DNA from: Pectinophora gossypiella
Lineage: Eukaryota; Arthropoda; Insecta; Lepidoptera; Gelechiidae
Reading direction: 5' to 3'
DNA: 64,000 nucleotides
Assembly (NCBI RefSeq): GCF_024362695.1
Contig: NC_065406.1
Coordinates: 4,898,001 to 4,962,000, forward strand
Positions 49,301-58,300 of this stretch are shown here, piece by piece. Under the pieces are notes generated by a model. The model searched no databases, was not told the origin of the DNA, and was given only the letters and a program-made list of their open reading frames with translations. The translations under genes and the position numbers were made by a program. Each line of letters begins with the position of its first letter. The stretch's first letter is position 1.

Positions 49301-52300
49301 ATAACACTGTTGTTCCGATGGTGCCTTTTCGACACGAGTCCAGGCCATCCCAGTATATCAGCGTCTAGCTTAGCGGCGGATGGTAACGTACGCACTGCTT
49401 CGTCACAGGCGCGAGCGATTTTTACGAGAGACGCGGCCGAGTCGGTAAGAGCGCCGGGGGAACGGGCCGCGCATGCGCATATCCACGCACCCAGCTCGCT
49501 TATTACGCGACCTACGTAGGATTTTTTATCAATTAGAAGGAATCTCAAACGACACGTTTTTAATGAAAAGTCAAACAGATTGAGGTTCAGCAAAGTGAAT
49601 CTATAAGGTTTCCGTTCTTTTTTTCGTTTAAACCGAGAAAATGTGACTTTTTCATGTTGTCTTTTTGGGTGATTGGAAAATAATATAACAAATATTAAAA
49701 TACGATTTCTACATCGCATTGATATCTCATCAAAACTGGATATACATGAGTGCTTTTTGTGACAGTCCATATGACTTACCACACACTTATTTTTTTCAAT
49801 ACATACCCACGATATCAGCAGCAATAACATCACACAAGGCAACAAGTTGTTCGTTGTTGGCTCTATGCACGGCGCGGCAGAAGGAACTCAGCGTGGACTG
49901 AACATGATCGGATAACAATGTCGTGTATTGAGTCATCAGAGCCCGCACCCCGCCTCGAGTGCTTCGCCCGCCTCGCGACCACATAGCCTCGCAGAATAGC
50001 AGCCTGGGGGAGATATCTATGTAAATAACGGACATACTCGTACGGACATAGCTCATACCCGTAATTCAAGGCGAACAGAATCAAGTCACCAAAAGATAGC
50101 TTGTTAAGGTGGGTTTCTCCCTAAGCAGACAGGAGAAACAACGACCAATTACCGCGAGGGTGACTGGATTCCTCACTCTTCCTCTCGCACGCTAGGATTG
50201 GTCGATTCGCCAAGCTCGTCTCCTCTCTTTTCCGCTTTAGTCGAAACTTACTCCTATTGACGTCATAAGATGAACCATTTGGTGACAGATTATCACCATT
50301 CTCATAATCCTCCTGCCCTTATCCCACTGCTCTAATCTCAGTACTCACACCATTCACACACATATCCTTCCCTACTTCCCTATACATACATAGATTATCA
50401 CTATTCTATCACCCTTAAATAATCTTGTTACAGAGAGTATTTTACGACATACCGGGATAATAAGCAACTGACTTCCTTCCATATCTTTTTCTTAAAATTC
50501 AGTCAACCAGAGTACCAACTGAGACAACAAATAATATATTTGTCATTATCGAAATATAGACTGGAAGAGCACAACAGCGTAAAAACACTTACCTTTGAAA
50601 TCGTATCAGCAAATCGCAGCTAGGACTAACAGTGTCGTGGCCTTTAGGATCATCAGCTTTGCTGGTATCGCCGCTTATTATAGCCGCTATATGCATCTGT
50701 GTCTGACAACTCGTATTGCGAATCAGATGTTTCACCTGTGTAAGAAAATATTCGGGTTATTCGTTATAATAATTTTTATGGATAGTTTTGCTACTTATAA
50801 TGTTGAAGTAGCACAAACCCGAGCACATGCGGCACGGGTTCCAAGCCGCACACAGCGCGAATCATATGGATAGCTTTGACCAATAGATGCAGGGAATATT
50901 ATAATCTACTGCTAACAAGTCGTGCGCCTATTGATCAAAGCCGTCAATATAATTCGGGGTAATTCATAAGTAAAGTGATAGAACAAACAAACCTCTTCCC
51001 TATTGCACTACTACCAGCTTTCTGCATCAGCCGCTTATAACCCAAAGTAAAGCTTAACCGGCTACCTAATGACATAATGTTTTCTCCTCACAGATATTTA
51101 CTGGATAACATTAATTAGTAGCTAAAACGTCGTAAGCACCAACACAAAATTGTCCTACTTCATAACATATTATAACATCGTTTTGCAAACTAACTAACAC
51201 TGCTTACCAAATGCATCAGAGGCACGGAAGCTCCCTTCTCTGAAGATGTCGCGTTGGTTAGTTGATATTCTTCAGCACAGGCTGAAAAATAAAAGTTTTA
51301 ATTTTAATTGAATGAACTTTTACATTTTGAAAAACATACTGAGAGATAGGTGCGTAGATATCAACACGCGTTACCGTTTCGGGAACAGAGCGTATCGACG
51401 TTTGAGTTAATATTTTCGAATACGGGTGTTATACTAATATACCATGAGGTAACCTCACGACTATATTCCAATTGCGGTAGTTAGAGGTACATTGATCGCA
51501 AGATGAACTAAGTACCCACACCTCACCGAGCTTTCTGTTAGACCAACGTGATAGGTGGTGAGCCGTATCACCGTCTATAATGGTCGATTCAAATGTGTTA
51601 GCGAAAATTGCGCTTAAGATAAATTAATAACAAGTCACAAAAGGGCCTAAGAAGGAATTCAAAAATATACCTTGAGAACTATCAACATCTTCTCCTCTGG
51701 CCGTCTGTGGTCCGCGTTGACCAGTCACTATGTCTACTTGGTCGTAATCTCTGTGAACGACAAAAAGTAGGGTAAGGTACTTGTGAGAAGTAGTACAAAG
51801 AAGAATTCTTATAATATCTGCGCAGATGAAAATTTCAGGCATTGCGGCAACCAAGATTGATCCAAAACCACTTGAAACGATTGAACATAAACTGGGAATA
51901 TTCAAATTTATGACTGTAGACATAAAAAAAAATATTTTGTACACTTATTGAGGCAATTGTGTTAAGGATAATTGCACACGAGAAAAACATACATACATAC
52001 ATACATAAACTCACGCCCGTAATCCCTAATGGGGTGGGCAGAGCCACAAGTAATCAAAGACAACTTGCAGCCACTGTTGATACGATGTCAAACAAATTCA
52101 AATAAACGTTCATCAGCAACAAGTAACTTACGTATCAAGCTGCAAATGGCTGTAGGCATCGCTGGAGTGAGCTTGTAGAGCATTGCGCAGGGCGTCTCGT
52201 AAACCTCCGCCTCCCAGAAGAGACCATACGAGTAGCTCCGTCATGAATCTAGCGCCTGCGCTGGCTGGGACGGATCCTGTATAATAAATAACACGGGATA

Positions 52301-55300
52301 TAAACTAACTACATGGATTAACTTACATACACAAGAGGGTCCCTCGCCATACTAGAAAAGTTGCTGCTAAAACGCACGCAAGTGGAGCGCCAGTAGCAAG
52401 TATTTGTACTAACTGTCACTGTTGATAATGATGCGGATAGATACGACACAGCGACAATATTGTCACTACAATATATCGTATATAATATCGTATCCGTATC
52501 CGTATCGTTATGGCTAACCGATTAAACTTACATAAGTGTAATCTAGTGAGATGACACTTATATCCATATGTCATGTAAGCTCACTAGATGTCATTTATTT
52601 CCGTATGTAAGCTTATACGGTTAGCGATACGGATACGATATTATATACGATACATTGTAGTGACAATATGTAACTAAATCTGAAACGTATGGAACATTAG
52701 ACCACAGAAGGAACATTACTTTTACCACTACATCTTGTGGGAATGTAACCTAAAGCTCAGGATATTTTGTAAGCTTACTCATAGTTTCAGGTAGAGCTGT
52801 TTTGAGGTAAAAAAAACGTTATTTGACATATTTGACAATTGATTCATTCTTTACAGTATATGCAAGTCATATTGACGATGACGTTGCGAATCACCTAGAT
52901 ATCTCCCTAGTATGCAAGCCGTACAGCGGAAGATATCCATTGCATTCGCACAGGTTACCTTACCTTGAGGCAGTAGCGCAATGAGATGCTGCGCGCGCAC
53001 TTGTGGCGTGGGTAGAAGTATAGGCCAGGCGGCGGCGAGGGCGCGGCGTGCGGCGGCGGCGGCTCCCGGGCCCGCGCGGCCTTCTACCAGCGCTACTAGC
53101 GCGGAATGAACGCCAGCGCACCATGACCCACTTTCCGTGGTTGAATCTTCAAGATCTGTGCCTTTCGCGCATTGCCATGCGTGTACCTTCAAAATGTGTT
53201 TGGTTTTAAGAACTGTGAGTTACCTATCAAAAGTGAAATATGCAAAATTCTTTAAAGTTACGCTAAAGAACTGGTATATAGAAAAGTTTTATATTCTTGA
53301 TATAAATAGCTTTCCAGATACGTTGAGAAGGAAAGTGATTAATTACAAATAAAAAAAACACACAGTTTCATGAGCAACTTCCAATTAAATAAAAAATGCC
53401 ACCAACTCACCTGTAGCCTCAAAAGATTTAGGCAAGATATCGCAAGGCATTCGTTCTCTTTTATAGTAGCTGAGCTGCTTTGTTCTACGGCTATCCTTAA
53501 CAGTCTTTCTAGAAACCTGAAAATAGAAAGCTATTTAGTTACAACATTTACCAACTCTTTAAGTACAACCCCGATTTTAACAAGGAGTGTCGCCTCCGGC
53601 CGATACATCTATTTCCAGAGATCTTCCCCTGGATGATGAGCTGGTAGCTTGTACTTGCCACCAGTATAGCGCTGACTTTACTTAAAAGAACTTTTTAAGA
53701 CCAACCCTGACTTAAAATTCTAAAAGTTACAAAAATATGGACTCACTTGAAAGTACTATCAGATAAATCTATGACGAAAGGCATGGAAGACGGCAGATCT
53801 CTAGGGCTTTCTTCACTCCAAACTATGATTTGTGTTGGTCCACTGGTTACTCCTGGAAACATTCAAATCAAATAAACATTACGTAAAGGTTTTTTTAAGA
53901 AATATGATACAACATATTTTATTTCTATTTAGGCTTGGGCTCATTGCAAGTTCATTTGAAGTTAATAACTCGAAGATAAAACCTCTCTCATTCTCACTCT
54001 ATCTTCTATTAACTAACTTGTACCTATGGAAGTTTCTAAATATAAAAGTTCTATACATTTACCATTAGCTTTAAAAGAGGGATTGAGTACTTGTAGCAAC
54101 TGCGGCACAGGTCGAGATATCTGCGCTCGTTCGTGCGTCCCCCACGCAAACAACGCTCCCTCAGCGGAAAGCGCAATACCGTGGGACGCGCCCACTGATA
54201 ACTCTACTATTCTTATACCTGTGGATATAAGAAAACATGACAATGATTACCCTTGCGAATAAAGTATAGAAGTCGTCAGGCTGCAACTCTTGGTGCGAGG
54301 TATTTAGTTAAGGTCAGTCGCACTTAGGATGTGTTTTCGTACGAATGCGACTCGTACGCATGAAGCGAAAGCGGGTATGAATTGGTCGTCATAGAAAAGT
54401 GTTTGAACGTACACGAAAGGATCGAATTCGTACGAAATCGCATCCAAAGTGTGGCCGGCTTTATTCGCACGGACTATATGTAAAATATCTCGTTTGTACA
54501 GTTCTGTAAAACAATTTTATATATTTTCATAAAACATAAAAAACAAAAACTCACCTTGTAGACCTTCCAGCATTTTAGGTATCCTAATAGACTCTAGTGT
54601 TCCATGACCGAGACGGTAACCATCGCCTTTTCCCCAAGTGTAAACTTGACCCCTAAAAAATATTGCAACACAATGATATGATTTTGAAATGAAATTCTGA
54701 AAATGATCTACATCTGAAGAAGAACTTTATTTTTCGAAAATATGTTATGACGACATGAAACTATTAGATGCAAACACAGATACCGTAACAGAATAAAGGC
54801 AACACGAACTGAAAGACATGTGTCAAAAACATGTAAGGAGCAAGATGAGAGGAGACGTTACAATGAAGTATGAAAGGAATCTTTTGCACTAGAACACGAA
54901 AGAAAAATTCCAATTCAGTATACTTACCCATCAGTAAGCGCAGCATGCCAATGTTCCCCAGTGTAGACGCGCGTGATCCGGAGCACCGAGAGCGAGGTAA
55001 GAGCCCGGGGCGCTCCACCCTCGCTGTCGCCGAACACTTGCACCGCGCCCTCCCATGTGCAGCACAGCGTTTGACTTTCACCCCACCCTGTATAGGGTAC
55101 ATGTATAGTGTCCATTTAGAACATTAAATAAAGAATGGTAGAATCTAATTTTCATCACACTGAAATATTTATAAAAAGAAGAATGATCTCAATACGACAC
55201 GGGTTCATTTCTTTAAATTTAGAACGTTTTAATTAAATTGTTTTTTTTTTTTTAGTCAAGGCGCAAGGGTTCAGAATCCGTGTCAGAGAAGTGGCTTATA

Positions 55301-58300
55301 AGTTATTTCGGCACAATGCAGTTGAAAATTTTATCAATACTAAAGACGTGCAAAGGACAACTACTCTTACCTAATGCAATATCGATGACTCGTTCGATGT
55401 TATGCGCGTGGAATGATACAGGTTGCGGAGTAAGACAGTTTTCAATGGTGCCATGTCCGAGACGTCCATGTGCGCCTCTACCCCATGTGTATAACGCTCC
55501 ACGAGACGTCATCACTGCACTGTGGAGATAAATTACCGTAAAAAAGGGAATTTATTCAATTCCTGATTCAGTCTAATCAGGTTTTAGCGGAAAGCAATTG
55601 TTCCAAATCGTGCATTATTCAGAACGAAAAACATTCGCAGCATTAAAGATTTGTGTGTGGACTACCTTCGGATAAGATGAACCATTGATAAAAAAAATAC
55701 TGATGATTTGCTGAGTATGCGCATCATGGTTAAATGATATGAAGAAGAGATTTTAGTCATAGGAATTTACAGAACTTCTGACTACTTGTGAAACTTAAGC
55801 AAGCGGATCCAGCAGCTATTTCGAAGACCTTGAAGACTATGATACGCGAGGTGGTGTTTAGCGGCAGGGTCGTGTATCCATGTCGTAGAGATCCATCTTC
55901 CCCGCGCCTCACATAGGCAAAATCTTTCAAACTTTATTCCTATTTTACCTGCAAGCGGGTCCAGCAGCCACTCTGATGACCTCATGATGCGCGAGGTGGT
56001 GTATAGCGGCTGGTGCGTCCCTGGGCGCCGTGTCTCCGTGTCCTAAGCGACCATCTTCCCCCGCACCCCATGACCACACGCCGCCACACGCGGAGCAGCA
56101 CAGGAAGTGACGACCGATGGAGTGGCACGCCACTTGCGTTATTGTCTTGCTTTCTAGACCTTGAATATATGGAAATTAGGTTTGGATTATGATGTTACAT
56201 ATCACCTCTATTCTCAGTATCACTATTGAATTTCTAGGCAAGAATGTCATGTGTCAATTTGTCTATGCTTTGTCTTTGCAAGATCAGTTTTATATTTTTT
56301 TGATATTCTACTAGAAATTGTTTCCTCGAGATTTGAATATATAAAAAAGTAACCGCAATTTGATTGACTACTTTGATTATTTTAACCTATTTGTAACTTT
56401 TATTTTACATGTTACCAGGTCAATTACGCAAGGCAGAATTCATTATAAATACTCATCACATCATATTTAAGAACACTGAACATAAAAAACCTTACCTGGC
56501 ACCAACTGCGGGGTCATAGTATCATAAGGCAGTGTGTACACAGCGCCGTCATGTGTCAGAAGTAAGGCCAGTTTCTCGGCGCACGATATTTGCTGGATCC
56601 TTAGAGCACCCAAGTGCAGAGGCCCCGAGCCTACAGACACTACTTCTTGCGCGGATTCCGTACACTGTAATAGATGTCCAAGATTATGGGCATGCAAGTG
56701 CTTTGTATTTATATTTGCGCTTTATAACTAGTTCTAATTATAAAAAAAATATAACCAAATTCACATTTATACCCATATGAATATGATTGAACCTTTAATC
56801 AGCATGAAATCTGCACATACAACTTTACATACTAATGAGGGGCATGCAAATTACACGTATCACATTTTTTAAGGCTGAACAATACAGGTACACATTTATA
56901 TTGCGAATACAGAACTTAGAACATCTTCTCATTACCTAAAACCCAAACCATATCAATCACCTGCATTGGGTGTATTTCAATAATAATATAATGGAACCAA
57001 AGCCCTTACAAAAACTATACCCACCAAATTGATAATAACAATCACTATACATTATGCTCTAAATGTCTATGATGCTCTTAAATCTAAGTACACCTGTATG
57101 ATAAAACTGAATGTAACTAACTGTAATGTCTATGTAATTTGTGTTAATAAATAAATAAATAAATAATAAATAAATGAATTCCTGCCAATACCAAAATTGA
57201 CAGGTCTTTCATGTATACACAGGCAACCAATTATGCCAATATCAACCATGGTACATGCCAATGCTTATTGAGAAACCAAGTCTCCACGAAGCGTATGATA
57301 TCCGCAATGATACTTACAGTGACGAACCCCTTCAATGGTGGTAGCAATGGTGCACCCAACCTGTCCAAGTGACACAGTAAAGCAATACCAGCCTTTCGTA
57401 CTTCCATTAAACCGTCACCGCTCGGGATGTTTAGTTCTCTGTAAAATAAAAAACAAAATAGAATTGTCTTTAGGAATAAATATTAAAAGGAAAAGGATAG
57501 ATAAGTTCCATGCCCATGAAACATATATATGTGACTTCCTAATCGCCGTACGGCAAAGAGTGAATGCCATGCCATCCAAGACAAATCCATAAGTCACGTA
57601 AAGAAAACCACTTAATTGGCTACTGGAATATTATGAATAGTTCTTGAACTAGAATATTATGTCGTGTTTTTATAGCTAGAAATACGAATATTACATTTAT
57701 GATGTCATATCAGACCTCACTTCACAGTAACGCCATCTAATTTCTCAACACGATAAATAGAGCCAAGTGATATAAAGTAACGCACAATACTTACTTTAAA
57801 AATATCTTTGAAGGATTGATCTCGGTGGATGGTTCAGTGTTGACAATCGGGTTGGGCGCTGCTACCTTTGCCATACGTCTCAGGAAAGGTCCTAGCGGTG
57901 CGGTGCATTCTTCTAATGTTATCCTGGAAGATGTTTAATGTACTTTAGATTTATTCCGTGGGAAGGAGGAAGAAAACCATTCTCGGTGATTTTCTAGGTT
58001 TCTGTAAAACAGGAGAGGAAGCAGATCCAGAAGATTAGAACCAAAAAGAAGTCTTTGATTCAGTAACGTCATGAACTCCTTCCCGTCAACTAAAGGACAA
58101 GGGAGTCTTGTGTTTAGAAGTAGGAAATATACACCATTTTGTCAAAATTAAAATCATAAGTTTTCGCCAATATCGTTACTTATTATTATCAACCAGGTTT
58201 CACTGAAATGGGAATAAGACTAAATGATTACCTATTATCAGGCTGCCGTTTCTGCCGTGGCGGGAGGGTGACTAGTACATCAGCTGCCTTCAATAACGCC

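Larger units (their letters stand above)
49295..53852 (-). other. HERC2: HERC2 exons 15-23: helical linker after propeller 1 (residues 774-1204)
   Basis: Exons: 53747-53852, 53411-53516, 52964-53186, 52132-52276, 51671-51750, 51208-51281, 50593-50735, 49807-50003, 49295-49511. They match vertebrate HERC2 in order: the SWCAGVHSALVALVEG and LLPTPQVRAQHLIALLPQG blocks in exon 17, RFMTELLVWSLLGGGGL in exon 18, and LLIRFQRLLF across exons 21/22. Exon 17 is GC- and alanine-rich. No catalytic motif is seen; this is a probable scaffold. Confidence 0.88.
54063..56664 (-). other. HERC2: HERC2 exons 9-14: RCC1-like domain 1 (residues 460-773)
   Basis: Exons: 56496-56664, 55949-56159, 55371-55519, 54928-55087, 54555-54652, 54063-54218. 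Typical RCC1 blades are visible (VWSWGAGEDGRLGHGD, LYTWGRGAHGRLGHGT, VYTWGKGDGYRLGHGT). The blade in exon 12 is degenerate: the usual WSWGDGDYGKLGRGGS block reads VQVFGDSEGG. The last blade (LFAWGTHERAQ) is also weak, as it is in vertebrates. The fold is expected to be a seven-bladed beta-propeller used for protein docking. Confidence 0.92.

Noticed and set aside
49291..49845. 184-codon - strand frame
   Set aside because: It is HERC2 exon 23 with upstream intron read through; the acceptor at 49512 and the phase match define the exon.
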